From NCBI RefSeq assembly GCF_038051995.1, contig NZ_CP150290.1, positions 421,501 through 485,500 on the forward strand: 64,000 bases of DNA, in the 5' to 3' direction. Every line of letters starts with the position of its first letter. The stretch's first letter is position 1. Under the pieces are notes generated by a model, which was not told the origin of the DNA, did no database searches, and worked only from the letters and a program-made list of their open reading frames with translations. The position numbers and the translations under genes were made by a program. The DNA comes from Paenibacillus sp. FSL H8-0537 (GTDB lineage Bacteria; Bacillota; Bacilli; Paenibacillales; Paenibacillaceae). Shown here piece by piece: positions 34,406-44,171 of the stretch.

Positions 34406-35590
34406 ATGAGAAAAATAGTACAAACTATGCTTTTAGGCTTATCGCTGCTTCTTCTGCCAGGCTGTTGGGACAATAAGGAGCTTAATGATCTGGCTTTAAT
34501 GTTGGGGAATGGCGTAGATTTAGATGAAAATGGAGTATATGTTCTGAGCAGTCAATTTGCCTTGAGTACAGCAGCGCAAACGGGAGCCAACCCACAAACG
34601 CAAAGCTTCTTTACCGAATCTTCAAATGGGGATACGATTAGCAAAGCCTTTGATAACATGCAGTCCAAAATTACAAGACAGACGAGTAGGGGGCAGCGTC
34701 GGAGCATCATATTCGGGGAAAAGATGGCTAAAAAAGGGATTAAAAATATTATGGATCTCTCCACCCGAAATCCAGAGACACCTTTAAGAACAGAAATTCT
34801 TATTGTAAAGAATGGAACAGCACAAAGCCTGCTGAGAAGCACAACGCCATACGATAGCCAGACCCAGAGAGAATATTATAAACTGCACCAGATTAAAAGC
34901 GAGGTTCCTGACCTCACGTTAATGAATCTCCTTAAGGCTGTTAACAGTGAATCCATGGGTGGAACCATCATTCCTGCAATGGAAGCCTTGGTCGAAAGAT
35001 CAAATAAGAAAGGAGAGAACAATAAAAGAAATACATTTCGTTATGCCGGCGCAGCAGTGTTAAACAATAATTTAAAGCTTGTAGGGTTTCTTAACAATGA
35101 TGAGGCGGGAGATACACGTTGGATATTAAGAAGACCACAAAAACAATCCATCACCAGCTTTATCGACAAAGGGAAGGGTTATATCACTGCCGATATCAAT
35201 AAAATGAAAACTAAAATCACCACTACTTTTGGAGAGAAAATTTCAATTCATCTTCAATTAAGTGGATCTATGGTCATTCGTGAGAATAATACATTATTTA
35301 ATTTATTAAAAACAGACAACATCTCCATTATCGAACAAGCGTTGGAAAAAGAGCAGGAGGCTCGAATAAATAAGCTAATCAAAAAAACTCAAACGAAGTT
35401 TAAAACGGATATTTTCAATTTTGGGGATACGATATTCCGTGATCATCCAAAGAAATGGAAACGATTGCAGAAAGACTGGATAACAGAGTTTCCACGTCTG
35501 GATGTAGATGTTAAGGTCAAATTGCAAATTAAACGGTTTGGTTTGACAGGAGGGGCTGTGCAATTGAAACAAAAAGAATTACTCGATTGA
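34406..35590 (+). CDS. Ger(x)C-family germination lipoprotein
   Basis: A 394-residue spore-germination lipoprotein. The signal peptide ends in the lipobox LPGC (residues 18-21) and the mature start WDNKELNDLALMLGNGVD is diagnostic of the GerC family. The body shows the typical blocks FTESSNGDTISKAFDNMQSK and a C-terminal helix pair ending FPRLDVDVKVKLQI. The C subunit lies in the germinant receptor complex with A and B subunits. It follows the interrupted A gene by 15 bp. It looks intact. Confidence 0.92.
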   Translation: MRKIVQTMLLGLSLLLLPGCWDNKELNDLALMLGNGVDLDENGVYVLSSQFALSTAAQTGANPQTQSFFTESSNGDTISKAFDNMQSKITRQTSRGQRRSIIFGEKMAKKGIKNIMDLSTRNPETPLRTEILIVKNGTAQSLLRSTTPYDSQTQREYYKLHQIKSEVPDLTLMNLLKAVNSESMGGTIIPAMEALVERSNKKGENNKRNTFRYAGAAVLNNNLKLVGFLNNDEAGDTRWILRRPQKQSITSFIDKGKGYITADINKMKTKITTTFGEKISIHLQLSGSMVIRENNTLFNLLKTDNISIIEQALEKEQEARINKLIKKTQTKFKTDIFNFGDTIFRDHPKKWKRLQKDWITEFPRLDVDVKVKLQIKRFGLTGGAVQLKQKELLD

Positions 35591-35609
35591 TGCTTAAGTT
35601 CACAAACAT

Positions 35610-36707
35610 TCATTGTGATTTGTTTGTTCGTGTTCGAATATAAGACACTATAAATAGGATGCTTGGAAACACTAAGAATAGTGGAACCCAAACAAACGGA
35701 GTTGTTCTTTCGATAGCAAGAATATAAATGTGTTCCGTGATGTTGGTGGACACTATAAATCCCAACACCATGACAATAACGGCTGAAGGCCAAATAAGCG
35801 GTCGGTAGCTCTCCATGCGCAATAAAATTTGTATAGCTGTTAAAGCGGCAAAAACCTTGATGAACAATTTAATATAAGCTGTACTGATGAAATAAACGAC
35901 CACAAAAGCATTAATGTTGGTGATAAACCCACTTATATTGACCAGCCCTGTCAGAGAATATAGCGGATAAATATTTCGCTTGAACAAAACATCGTCAAAA
36001 GTAGCTATAGCCATCAAATCAGAAATGATAAAAAATAAGGTAACAACCGAAGTCGAATAAATGGTCACTTTCCAAATGCGCTCCTGTCGATGAGCAAGCG
36101 GCCACAACATGGCCAGAGCGATCGTTTCTCCGTAGGTTTGGCTTATTCCTTCGGGGAACACTGCTTTCATAACAGGTAGCCACCCATCCCACAACATAGG
36201 CTTCAAATACTTAAAATCAAGAATTTGAGAAAATATCAATAAAATAATCTCGATAACAAATAGAATAAAGATAATCGGAACTAATACTTCCCCCAGTCTT
36301 GCAATATTCTGAATGCCGAGATATAGGCCATACACAACTACAAAGATAAAAACAATCGTAATAATATAGGGGGGTGTATTGGGCAAAAGCGTGGTGGGAA
36401 TTAAATCTCTCAGGTCCCCAACGATACGTCCTGCATCGAATAGAAATATACAGGGATACATCAAAGAAATCGGGGTCCCGATCCATTTTCCGAATTGCTT
36501 AGGATACCATTCTACTAAGGAAAGGCCCGAATTCATCTTCATCAGACCGATATAAATACTGATAATACCTAATCCAATGATTCCCGAAATTAAGGTTACA
36601 ATCCATGCATCTCTGCCTGTAGAAGCAGCAAAGCCGAATATAATCGTTGTCCCCAATTGAAATAAAACAGTGATCGTAAATAACTGATAGCTGGAAATTT
36701 TACTCAA
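35610..36707 (-). CDS. GerB-family spore germination permease
   Basis: A 365-residue integral membrane protein with about ten helices, of the amino-acid-permease-like GerB family that holds the germinant-binding site of germinant receptors. Helix 1 reads FTITVLFQLGTTIIFGFAAS; LSLVEWYPKQFGKWIGTPIS is a family landmark. The start is TTG 36707, with AGGGTGA upstream. Its orientation is opposite to the A and C genes and it ends only 19 bp from the C gene stop, an unusual layout since ger genes normally run A-B-C on one strand. Confidence 0.9.
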   Translation of the reverse strand: MSKISSYQLFTITVLFQLGTTIIFGFAASTGRDAWIVTLISGIIGLGIISIYIGLMKMNSGLSLVEWYPKQFGKWIGTPISLMYPCIFLFDAGRIVGDLRDLIPTTLLPNTPPYIITIVFIFVVVYGLYLGIQNIARLGEVLVPIIFILFVIEIILLIFSQILDFKYLKPMLWDGWLPVMKAVFPEGISQTYGETIALAMLWPLAHRQERIWKVTIYSTSVVTLFFIISDLMAIATFDDVLFKRNIYPLYSLTGLVNISGFITNINAFVVVYFISTAYIKLFIKVFAALTAIQILLRMESYRPLIWPSAVIVMVLGFIVSTNITEHIYILAIERTTPFVWVPLFLVFPSILFIVSYIRTRTNKSQ

Positions 36708-36860
36708 ATTAGTTCACCCTGCTCCTTATCACATAAAAGAATAAATTTAATTCCCCTTTATCATTGTGATCATCTACCAGAGTATTTAATCTTGTGAAAC
36801 CTTTTTTGCTGCTTCGAAGCCTCCGTCAATAGTAAAGCTTAGGGCTTAAGTATATATGCT

Positions 36861-36905
36861 AAAAAAAGACTGTCCTTAAAGTCAGTCATGACCTTAGAGA
36901 CAGCC
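36861..36905 (-). terminator. terminator of the serine hydrolase gene
   Basis: GACTGTCCTTAAAGTCA and TGACCTTAGAGACAGC form an imperfect long stem. A run of seven As at 36861-36867 becomes the U tract on the leftward transcript. Confidence 0.8.
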
Positions 36906-36923
36906 GCTTGGCAAGCTCGTATT

Positions 36924-39005
36924 TTACTTTTTCAATGAAATATCAAACGTAGAGCCGGCCTCGCCTGCAAATACAATGCTGCCGTTCTCCGGCAAAATGA
37001 CCTGATTATTATCGCTGATCACGGTATGATTAATGCAAATACCTGCTTGATTATATACAGCAAAGGAGCCATTTGAAGGCAATTTAACCGTCATAACCTT
37101 TCCTTTGTCCTTCGCTGAAACGGAATACCACTTGGCTTCGCCGTCCGCTTGGATCGTTACCCGGGATTGTTTACCCGAATAGAGTGGTTTTACAAGCTCC
37201 TCATTCGCGTAGACGTTGCCTGCTGCCGTAAAATATTCGACTCCGTTCTTCTGAAAGAAATTAATTTCCATCGTGTCACGGCCATCCATGACAGGGAGTT
37301 GCAGCTGGTTAACGGCTTTGTTTGCTCCAATAATTTTATTATCCAACACATACCCTGGAACCTCTTTAATAGTCTGAAAAGGTATGATAGGCGTCGAATT
37401 GAGGTAAACTGTGGATGTATATTTCCCGCTCACCAAATAATATTTTTGGCCTTCACGCTGCGCCCATGCGTCAGCTACGTCTTTGGATAATGGATTTTCT
37501 TCGAGCTTTTCAGCGTTATACTCGGAGATGGCCGTTTGACCGAGCCCTGGCACTGATAGATAAAAGCGGGACCACAAATAGGTACGCCCATTTTTCTCAA
37601 CAACGAATTTCAGCTTTTCTGTACCTTTATCGTTTACAAACGAACCATCAGCCGTATACGTATAGGTTTGGGCAGGATTGTTCGGAGCCGTAACCGAGGC
37701 TACAGACAATTCGCCCCCGGGATTTATTTCTACCTTCATAATCTTACCCGAACCGCCACCATAAATACCCGCATACTGGGATACTTCCTGCGGCATATCT
37801 GCCTTAATAGGCACGCCATAAGATTTCTCCGATTTCCGCTCTTTAATCACGCCCTTCTCCTGAAGGACGCTAAGCAGCAGTTCATTCGCGATTAATTGGT
37901 CTAATGCGCTTGAGCCACCTGAAGAAATAACGGCGGCAGACATATTGTATTCAGGCAGCACCACTAAGGATGAATGATACGAAATCGTGTCTCCACCTTT
38001 CGAGAGTGCCTTAATGCCGTACTCGTTGAAGGGGAACAAGCGGACACTATCCCAGCCTAACCCGTATGCGAGGTAGGAGGGATCGGCTTCCTCCGGCCAC
38101 ATGCCGCTTCTATACTCCTCTTGTGCCATAGCCTCTACCGATTTAGCAGAAAGAACGCCCTCGACCTGTCCCGTGAAAATTTGTGAAAAGGCAGCGAGGT
38201 CTTCGGCTGTGGAGTAAATGCCTCCCGTTGCAATCATATTATAATTCTCCTGTGGAAGCTGTCCCTCATATATAGGGGAATAGATTCCAGCCAGCGCCGC
38301 TTGATCGATGTGATCCTGCGGTGTTTTCGTATGGTTCATGTCTAGAGGCTCTGTCATATATTTGTGAATAAATGCTGTAAAGCCCATGCCGCTAACTCTC
38401 TCTACTAGAATCTCAGCTAATGTAAAACCATCGTTGCAATAGACCGAAAAGGCTCCCGGATCTGCCTTTAAGCTTTGCATCGCCAATTGCTCAAGGAAAG
38501 TATCATGTGCATAAGTATCATTATCCCCATATAAGGTTGCATTGCTGCCCGTAGTTCCGAGGAAGCCGGAGGAATGATTCAGCAGCATGCGCGGAGTAAT
38601 CTGCGTGTAGCGACTGTCCGCCATTTTAAAGTCAGGGATATAGCTCACAACGGGCAAATCCAAATCTACCTTGCCCTCGTCTACAAGCTTCATAACAGCC
38701 GCCGTGAGAAACATTTTGCTCGCAGAACCGATGCCGTATATCGTATTTGAGGAAAGTGGAATCGCATCCTCGCTATCATTTTTGCCTGCATGCCCTGAAA
38801 TCGTAATTTCTCCATCATCAATGAGCGCATATTGCACGCTTGTAATGCCGTAAGTTTCGGTCAGCAGCTTGGCCTTCTCAGCAGCTATTTTCTTAGTCGC
38901 CTCAAAAGCATGATTATTGCTATTCGCAGCAGCCATTGCAGTCATTGGAGACAGCATCGTCAGCGCGAGGGTGACAGCGACAATAGAAGTTCGTTTCACT
39001 CGCAT
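36924..39005 (-). CDS. secreted beta-lactamase-family serine hydrolase with C-terminal extension
   Basis: About 693 residues. An N-terminal signal peptide ([20 protein letters not shown]) indicates export. Residues of about 45-370 are a class C beta-lactamase/DD-peptidase-like domain, with the SxxK motif in [13 protein letters not shown], a YxN-type motif in [13 protein letters not shown], and [13 protein letters not shown] near the end. A further 300 residues of beta-rich sequence follow (Pab87-like octamerisation or substrate-recognition region), ending in an Ig-like fold. The substrate is unknown. The upstream region matches those of the two alpha/beta hydrolases, whose alignment suggests GTG 38999 as an alternative start to ATG 39005. 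Confidence 0.88.
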   Translation of the reverse strand: MRVKRTSIVAVTLALTMLSPMTAMAAANSNNHAFEATKKIAAEKAKLLTETYGITSVQYALIDDGEITISGHAGKNDSEDAIPLSSNTIYGIGSASKMFLTAAVMKLVDEGKVDLDLPVVSYIPDFKMADSRYTQITPRMLLNHSSGFLGTTGSNATLYGDNDTYAHDTFLEQLAMQSLKADPGAFSVYCNDGFTLAEILVERVSGMGFTAFIHKYMTEPLDMNHTKTPQDHIDQAALAGIYSPIYEGQLPQENYNMIATGGIYSTAEDLAAFSQIFTGQVEGVLSAKSVEAMAQEEYRSGMWPEEADPSYLAYGLGWDSVRLFPFNEYGIKALSKGGDTISYHSSLVVLPEYNMSAAVISSGGSSALDQLIANELLLSVLQEKGVIKERKSEKSYGVPIKADMPQEVSQYAGIYGGGSGKIMKVEINPGGELSVASVTAPNNPAQTYTYTADGSFVNDKGTEKLKFVVEKNGRTYLWSRFYLSVPGLGQTAISEYNAEKLEENPLSKDVADAWAQREGQKYYLVSGKYTSTVYLNSTPIIPFQTIKEVPGYVLDNKIIGANKAVNQLQLPVMDGRDTMEINFFQKNGVEYFTAAGNVYANEELVKPLYSGKQSRVTIQADGEAKWYSVSAKDKGKVMTVKLPSNGSFAVYNQAGICINHTVISDNNQVILPENGSIVFAGEAGSTFDISLKK

Positions 39006-39095
39006 CTTCCCCTATCTTAATTGGTATATTTAGCCGCCTTAAAGGGCCGCTAAGGAAAGCTTATATGACGGGGATGTCCTCCCCGTGACGTCAAT

Positions 39096-39112
39096 ATGAA
39101 CGGAGTATGAAT
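39096..39112 (-). promoter_or_regulatory. 11-bp-spaced GTTCAT direct repeat (site 2)
   Basis: On the leftward strand this reads ATTCATACTCCGTTCAT, almost identical to site 1. It is followed toward the gene by CATATAAGCTTTCCTTAGCG and AAGGCGGC, which are shared with the other two regions. Confidence 0.65.
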
Positions 39113-39120
39113 AAGTGGTG

Positions 39121-39173
39121 AAAAAAATGCCATGGCGTCATATGCAAGAAAGCTTGCATACATTGCCATGGCA
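39121..39173 (-). terminator. terminator of alpha/beta hydrolase 2
   Basis: TGCCATGGC (39128-39136) and GCCATGGCA (39165-39173) form the base of a long stem that continues with TATGCAAG/CTTGCATA. AAAAAAA at 39121-39127 provides the U tract on the leftward strand. Confidence 0.85.
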
Positions 39174-39183
39174 TGGAGATTAA

Positions 39184-39218
39184 GCCGTCAGGGGACGGCT
39201 TTCGGCCGGTTTACCTTG
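39184..39218 (+). repeat. partial copy of the 59-bp dispersed repeat
   Basis: GGACGGCTTTCGGCC and TTTACCTTG match the right half of the repeat seen at 1148, 21976 and 56436; the left half is absent. It overlaps the stop codon region of hydrolase 2. Confidence 0.6.
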
Positions 39219-40149
39219 TTTCTTCCATAAAAGCCTTAAAGTTTTCAGCAATCTCTTTGGATTTGGTATGGTGCAAATAATGTCCGCCTTCAAAGGTCAT
39301 CACTTTTCCATGCACAGAATCTTTGACTTGCTCTTCATGCAGCGGTACCCAGGTTGGAATGCCTTCATTGTGAGCTTGGATAAAGAAAATAATAGGAAGC
39401 TCTTTAGGGAAGGTTAAATGCTCAGCTGCTTTAAAGTTAGAAGAAATATTTTTCATTTCACTTAGCATTGTGGGACTATTGCTGTTCTTGAGAGAAAGTA
39501 GGGTCAGCTGTTCTTTTGTTGCCTCATCATAGGGCAGTCCTTCATAGGGGTCGGGGCTTACTTTCATGACCAATCGAAGAAAGCCAGATTGTTTGAGAAG
39601 CTTAAACGTTGTTACAGGGAGTGCAGCGTCCATGCCGGGTTGTGTTGGAACACTGCTATCAATGCCGGCAAATGCGCTCACTTCACTTGTATATTTGTTG
39701 GCATATTCGATTCCGTAAATGCCTGCAATGGAGTGGCCCATAAGAATGTAGCGGTCGATATTAAGGGCTTGCAGCGCTTCATGGAGTTCATTTACTATAT
39801 TTTCTGTCGTACGCTCTTTATCCGTACCATCACTTAATCCATAACCAAAAGGTTCAACCGCAACTACTTTGTAATAAGGCGAAAGCTCGTCAATTAGCGG
39901 TTTGAAATCGAGCGCTGGTGCTGCTGTACCATAACCCGGCAAGAGCACGATGGTTTCTTTACCGTCCCCTTGAATCAGCACATTCATCTTTTTCCCGTCT
40001 ACGGGTACGAGCTGACCATAGGCTTGTATTTTTCCTAGTTCAGATTTGCTGCTGACCTTATTCACTATAAACACAATGGCGATAAAAACGACGATTGCTA
40101 TAACAATTGCTGCTAATATTTTAAGTAAAACCCTAAGCCATTTTTTCAT
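39211..40149 (-). CDS. membrane-anchored alpha/beta hydrolase, paralogue 2
   Basis: A 312-residue protein with a membrane helix (about residues 8-28) and an alpha/beta hydrolase domain: LLPGYGTAAPALDF, VAVEPFGYGLSDGTDKE, nucleophile elbow GHSIAG, and a terminal histidine in GGHYLHHTKS. It is similar over its full length to the gene at 19767, with long shared blocks in the catalytic half. The two probably arose by duplication and, from their shared upstream regions, may be co-regulated. The gene lies just upstream of the large serine hydrolase, with a terminator between, so the two are separate units. The substrate is unknown. Confidence 0.88.
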   Translation of the reverse strand: MKKWLRVLLKILAAIVIAIVVFIAIVFIVNKVSSKSELGKIQAYGQLVPVDGKKMNVLIQGDGKETIVLLPGYGTAAPALDFKPLIDELSPYYKVVAVEPFGYGLSDGTDKERTTENIVNELHEALQALNIDRYILMGHSIAGIYGIEYANKYTSEVSAFAGIDSSVPTQPGMDAALPVTTFKLLKQSGFLRLVMKVSPDPYEGLPYDEATKEQLTLLSLKNSNSPTMLSEMKNISSNFKAAEHLTFPKELPIIFFIQAHNEGIPTWVPLHEEQVKDSVHGKVMTFEGGHYLHHTKSKEIAENFKAFMEETR

Positions 40150-40247
40150 AATCGTATCTTCTCCTGTCGTTATCTGGATAGTAGGCTGCCTTAACCGACT
40201 GCTAATGTAAGCTTATATGATGAACATGTCCTAGCGATGACGGCAAT

Positions 40248-40264
40248 GTGAACGGAAGATGAAC
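40248..40264 (-). promoter_or_regulatory. 11-bp-spaced GTTCAT direct repeat (site 3)
   Basis: On the leftward strand this reads GTTCATCTTCCGTTCAC. The shared blocks CATATAAGCTTACATTAGC, AAGGCAGCC and AGGAGAAGAT follow toward the hydrolase start, as at sites 1 and 2. Confidence 0.65.
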
Positions 40265-40319
40265 GAGTGAAAAAATGCTGCAAAAGCAATTGTGGTTCAA
40301 AATAAAGTCCGCTGCCTTA

Positions 40320-41429
40320 TTACTCCACTTCAATCTCTTTTACGGTTTCGCCTTCAACTAACACGGGTTGGTAGTAGGTGCTCACGGGCAAGTCTTTTTT
40401 TCCTTGTATATTTTTAATGACCCAGTCCGCTGCGTCTCTTCCCATTTGTTCTTGGGGGTGCGTCAGAGTCGTTAGCTTGATATTTGCGTTTTTGGCCATA
40501 TACGAATTGTCTTGACCAATGATGGATAGTTCATCTGGAATAGATATTTCCAGTTTTCTACAGGCATGTACGACTTCCAGACCTACCTCGTCATTGTAAC
40601 AAACAAGCGCAGTCAGAACATCCCTATTGTCGCTTAGGAACTCCTCCAAGCCCGTGGAGAGGTCCGGCTTCGTCGCCGTATCGAAGGAAAGCACCTGCTC
40701 GGGGTGAAACCGTAATTTGGCTTCCCCAAGCGCCTTGATATATCCCTTCATGCGATATTTCCCTTGTAGATCATCCATTTTCGCAATAATGCCAATTTGG
40801 GAATGTCCTTTAGCAATCAGCTCCCGGGTTGCGAGATAGCTGGACTGCACGTCATCCAAACAGAAGAAAGGGACCTCCAGCTCTTCATAGTAGGCGTTAA
40901 TCATGGTGAACGGAACCTCTTGCTCCTTGAAGGACAGATAGTAAGCGATATTGGGGTTGTATAAATTGCTTTTGGTTGGCTCAATAATAAGACCGTCCAC
41001 GCCATAGGACAGCATCATCTCGAGCGCCTTCTTTTCCTGCATAATATCATTATTTGTACTGGCTAACAGCAACGAATAGTTATCTTCATTTAATCGACCT
41101 TCTATGCCACGGATAATAGAGGGGAAGATGTAATCCGAGATATAGGTCGTAATGACGCCAATCGTTTTTTTTGCGGCATTTCCGCCCGATCTGGAGCGGT
41201 ATTGACTGCTGACATACGTCCCAGAGCCCTTCTCGCTTCTTAGAAACCCTTCGTTGGACAGCTCCAAAATAGCCTTTCGAACCGTCTGACGGCTAACATT
41301 ATAGCTGCTCTGCAAAGCAGACTCGGTAGAAATTTGCTCTCCTGCTTTGTAAGTGCCCGACAGGATATTGCTTTTTATATCATCAATGATGATCTGATAC
41401 TTTGGCTTCACACAATCCACTTCTTTCAT
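40320..41429 (-). CDS. araR: arabinose operon repressor AraR
   Basis: A 369-residue repressor with the hybrid architecture of Bacillus AraR: an N-terminal GntR-type winged helix (residues 8-75; ESALQSSYNVSRQTVRKAIL, then GSGTYVSS) and a C-terminal LacI-type sugar-binding domain (IGVITTYISDYIFPSIIRG). L-arabinose is the expected inducer that releases DNA. It is divergent from araBDA. An AraR-type box, TGTACGTACA, lies 16 bp upstream of its own start, suggesting autoregulation, and another is inside the araB promoter. Confidence 0.93.
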   Translation of the reverse strand: MKEVDCVKPKYQIIIDDIKSNILSGTYKAGEQISTESALQSSYNVSRQTVRKAILELSNEGFLRSEKGSGTYVSSQYRSRSGGNAAKKTIGVITTYISDYIFPSIIRGIEGRLNEDNYSLLLASTNNDIMQEKKALEMMLSYGVDGLIIEPTKSNLYNPNIAYYLSFKEQEVPFTMINAYYEELEVPFFCLDDVQSSYLATRELIAKGHSQIGIIAKMDDLQGKYRMKGYIKALGEAKLRFHPEQVLSFDTATKPDLSTGLEEFLSDNRDVLTALVCYNDEVGLEVVHACRKLEISIPDELSIIGQDNSYMAKNANIKLTTLTHPQEQMGRDAADWVIKNIQGKKDLPVSTYYQPVLVEGETVKEIEVE

Positions 41430-41444
41430 CGTTGTTCAGAAAGT

Positions 41445-41454
41445 TGTACGTACA
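41445..41454. promoter_or_regulatory. AraR operator upstream of araR
   Basis: GTTGTACGTACAC contains the palindrome TGTACGTACA, matching the core of the Bacillus AraR box (ATTTGTACGTACAAAT as recalled). It lies just before the araR start codon, so AraR can repress itself. Confidence 0.8.
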
Positions 41455-41628
41455 CATTCTAACATGATTCGCAGCGAATGAACATGCAGTATCATTTTTC
41501 GCGAAATAAATGGTGTAATTCCATGCTTGTACGGAGATTTTTCACATGGGGAAACGTCTAATAAGAGGGCGCCAACTCTAGGGATTAAGAGGTGATGGCA
41601 CCGTTGTTAGTATAACTATTAGTTGGTG

Positions 41629-41657
41629 TTGACAAATGTACGTACAAAAAATATACT
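41629..41657 (+). promoter_or_regulatory. araBDA promoter with embedded AraR box
   Basis: TTGACA (41629-41634), 17 bases, then TATACT (41652-41657) form a near-consensus sigma-A promoter. The AraR box TGTACGTACA (41637-41646) fills the spacer, so a bound repressor would block polymerase directly. A leader of about 145 bases precedes araB. Confidence 0.85.
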
Positions 41658-41808
41658 AAGGCTGTCAGCAATGGAAAGCGCCTTCTTTTGATTGAATGGT
41701 TACGCTTCTCTCATGGAGTGAATCGTTTAATCTGAAGCAGCTATTATACAAATCTATATAGACCCGTTATTTGAGATTTCACACTCACTGAACAGAGAGG
41801 GGACTTGC

Positions 41809-43431
41809 GTGATCATGAGTCATGTAGAGTTGAAAGAAGCGATAGCTAAGGGAGAAACCTCGCTAGGTATCGAATTTGGATCTACGCGGATCAAAGCGGT
41901 ATTGATCGATCATCGTTTTGAGACCATCGCGTCAGGAAGCTATGAATGGGAAAATCAATTAAAAGACGGATATTGGACATACAGCCAAGAGGATATCATT
42001 ACAGGCCTCCAAACGGCCTATCGCGAAATGAAGCAAGAAGTGCAGCGCAAATACGAAGTCACCCTCAAGACCGTGGGTTCGATCGGTTTTTCCGCGATGA
42101 TGCATGGTTATATGGCGTTCGACAGCTCGGGTGAGCTGCTTGTGCCGTTTCGGACTTGGCGCAATGCAACAACCGGCCAGGCAGCAAGAGAGCTGACGGA
42201 CAAATTCCAATTCAATATCCCAGAGCGCTGGAGCATCGCCCATTTGTATCAAGCGATATTAAACAAAGAGGAACATGTGCCTCGCATTGATTTTGTGACA
42301 ACTTTGGCCGGTTACATTCATTGGCTGCTAACTGGCAATAAAGTGATTGGCATCGGGGATGCTTCCGGTATTTTCCCTATTGACGAATCGACCCATGCTT
42401 ACCATCCCTTGATGGTCAAGCAATTCGATGAACTGATCGCAGCGGGCGGCTATCCGTGGAAACTGGAGGAGCTTCTTCCTAAAGTCCACCGCTCAGGCGA
42501 GCAAGCTGGTGAATTAACCGAGGCGGGAGCCCGCATTTTGGACCCCTCGCAGGAGCTGCAGCCAGGCATTGCGCTTTGTCCTCCAGAAGGTGATGCCGGG
42601 ACAGGCATGGTTGCCACCAATAGCGTGAGAAAACGTACGGGGAACATCTCCGTAGGAACCTCCGTTTTTGCGATGATTGTACTCGAGAAGGAATTGTCCA
42701 AGGTGTATCCGGAAATCGATATGGTTACGACGCCAGACGGAAGTCCGGTCGGCATGGTGCATGCCAACAACTGCTCCAGCGATATCAACGCATGGATGGG
42801 ATTGTTCCGTGAGTTCTCTGTGGCCATGGGCTACGAAGCGGATAACGAAAAATTGTTCAGCGTGATGTTTAATAAGGCTTTGGAGGCCGACCCGGATGGC
42901 GGCGGTTTGCTCAGCTACGGTTATTACTCAGGCGAAAATATTACCGGAATTGAAAAAGGTCGTCCGCTATTCGTTCGCTCGCCTGAGAGCAACTTCAATT
43001 TGGCTAATTTCATGCGTACCCATCTGTTCACTGCTTTCGGAGCACTTAGGCTGGGCATGGATATTTTGACCGAAAACGAGCAAGTCGCCATTGACAGCAT
43101 TTTGGCTCACGGCGGTCTATTCAAAACCCCTGTCGTCGGACAAAAGATGGTAGCAGCGGCGCTGAACGTTCCAATTTCGGTCATGTCTACAGCCGGTGAA
43201 GGCGGAGCTTGGGGAATGGCGCTTCTAGCTTCTTATTTGATCAACAAGGATCAGCAGGAGAGCCTGGACGACTTCCTCGAGCAGAAGGTCTTTAAAGATG
43301 TTGAAGGGCAGGAGATTGCTCCGGACCCATCTGATGTGTTGGGTTTTGAAGTATTTATGGAGCGCTACAACAGTGGGCTGGCTATTGAGCAGGCTGCTGT
43401 AGACCATCTGCTGGAGAACGGGAGGAACTAA
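41809..43431 (+). CDS. araB: FGGY-family L-ribulokinase
   Basis: A 540-residue FGGY sugar kinase. The N-terminal ATPase motif is [16 protein letters not shown] (residues 18-33), and the C-terminal half carries [14 protein letters not shown] and [18 protein letters not shown]. It phosphorylates L-ribulose to L-ribulose-5-phosphate, as judged by its place before araD and araA; the sequence is closer to a divergent FGGY branch than to classical AraB, so the name rests partly on context. Start: GTG 41809 with GAGAGGGG six bases upstream; ATG 41815 is the alternative. Confidence 0.85.
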   Translation: MIMSHVELKEAIAKGETSLGIEFGSTRIKAVLIDHRFETIASGSYEWENQLKDGYWTYSQEDIITGLQTAYREMKQEVQRKYEVTLKTVGSIGFSAMMHGYMAFDSSGELLVPFRTWRNATTGQAARELTDKFQFNIPERWSIAHLYQAILNKEEHVPRIDFVTTLAGYIHWLLTGNKVIGIGDASGIFPIDESTHAYHPLMVKQFDELIAAGGYPWKLEELLPKVHRSGEQAGELTEAGARILDPSQELQPGIALCPPEGDAGTGMVATNSVRKRTGNISVGTSVFAMIVLEKELSKVYPEIDMVTTPDGSPVGMVHANNCSSDINAWMGLFREFSVAMGYEADNEKLFSVMFNKALEADPDGGGLLSYGYYSGENITGIEKGRPLFVRSPESNFNLANFMRTHLFTAFGALRLGMDILTENEQVAIDSILAHGGLFKTPVVGQKMVAAALNVPISVMSTAGEGGAWGMALLASYLINKDQQESLDDFLEQKVFKDVEGQEIAPDPSDVLGFEVFMERYNSGLAIEQAAVDHLLENGRN

Positions 43432-43433
43432 CG

Positions 43434-44129
43434 ATGTTAGAACAGCTGAAAGAAGAGGTATATGAGGCGAATCTAGAATTGCCGAAGCATGGACTCGTAA
43501 AATTTACATGGGGCAATGTGAGCGCAATGGATCGGGAAAGCGGTCTGTTCGTCATCAAACCGAGCGGAGTCAGTTATGACAAGATGAAAGCGAGCGATAT
43601 GGTCGTTGTCGATCTCGATGGCAATGTAGTTGAGGGAAATCTAAGACCTTCCTCCGATACCGCAACTCATGCCGTCCTGTATAAGCATTACCCAGAGATC
43701 GGAGGTATCGTACACACTCACTCCACTTGGGCAACGATCTGGGCACAAGCAGGACTTGATGTGCCGGTAATGGGAACGACGCATGCGGACACCTTTTATG
43801 GAGCTGTTCCTTGTGCACGTTTCCTGAATCAAGGGGAGATTGACCGGGGCTACGAGGCTGAAACGGGACGTGTCATCATCGAAACGTTTGAGCAGCGTGG
43901 GCTGGATGTCATGGCCATTCCGGCCGTCCTGCTCCATGGTCATGCACCGTTTACTTGGGGCAAGGATGCGAAATCGGCAGTTGTGAACAGCGTCGTGCTG
44001 GAGGAAGTTTGCAAAATGAATTTGTATGCGCGGCAATTGAATCATTTCGCGAAAGAGCTGCCGCAAGGCATTTTGGACAAGCACTATTTGCGTAAGCATG
44101 GGAAAGACGCCTACTACGGGCAGAAGTAA
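43434..44129 (+). CDS. araD: L-ribulose-5-phosphate 4-epimerase
   Basis: A 231-residue class II aldolase/adducin-fold, zinc-dependent enzyme that converts L-ribulose-5-phosphate to D-xylulose-5-phosphate, the last step into the pentose phosphate pathway. The motifs are [20 protein letters not shown], the zinc histidines in [15 protein letters not shown], and [11 protein letters not shown]. Length matches the family. It begins two bases after the araB stop, with GGGAGGAAC as ribosome-binding site inside araB. Confidence 0.95.
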   Translation: MLEQLKEEVYEANLELPKHGLVKFTWGNVSAMDRESGLFVIKPSGVSYDKMKASDMVVVDLDGNVVEGNLRPSSDTATHAVLYKHYPEIGGIVHTHSTWATIWAQAGLDVPVMGTTHADTFYGAVPCARFLNQGEIDRGYEAETGRVIIETFEQRGLDVMAIPAVLLHGHAPFTWGKDAKSAVVNSVVLEEVCKMNLYARQLNHFAKELPQGILDKHYLRKHGKDAYYGQK

Positions 44130-44171
44130 TCATTTTATCCACTATTAAATTTAGAAAAGAGGATGATTGTA

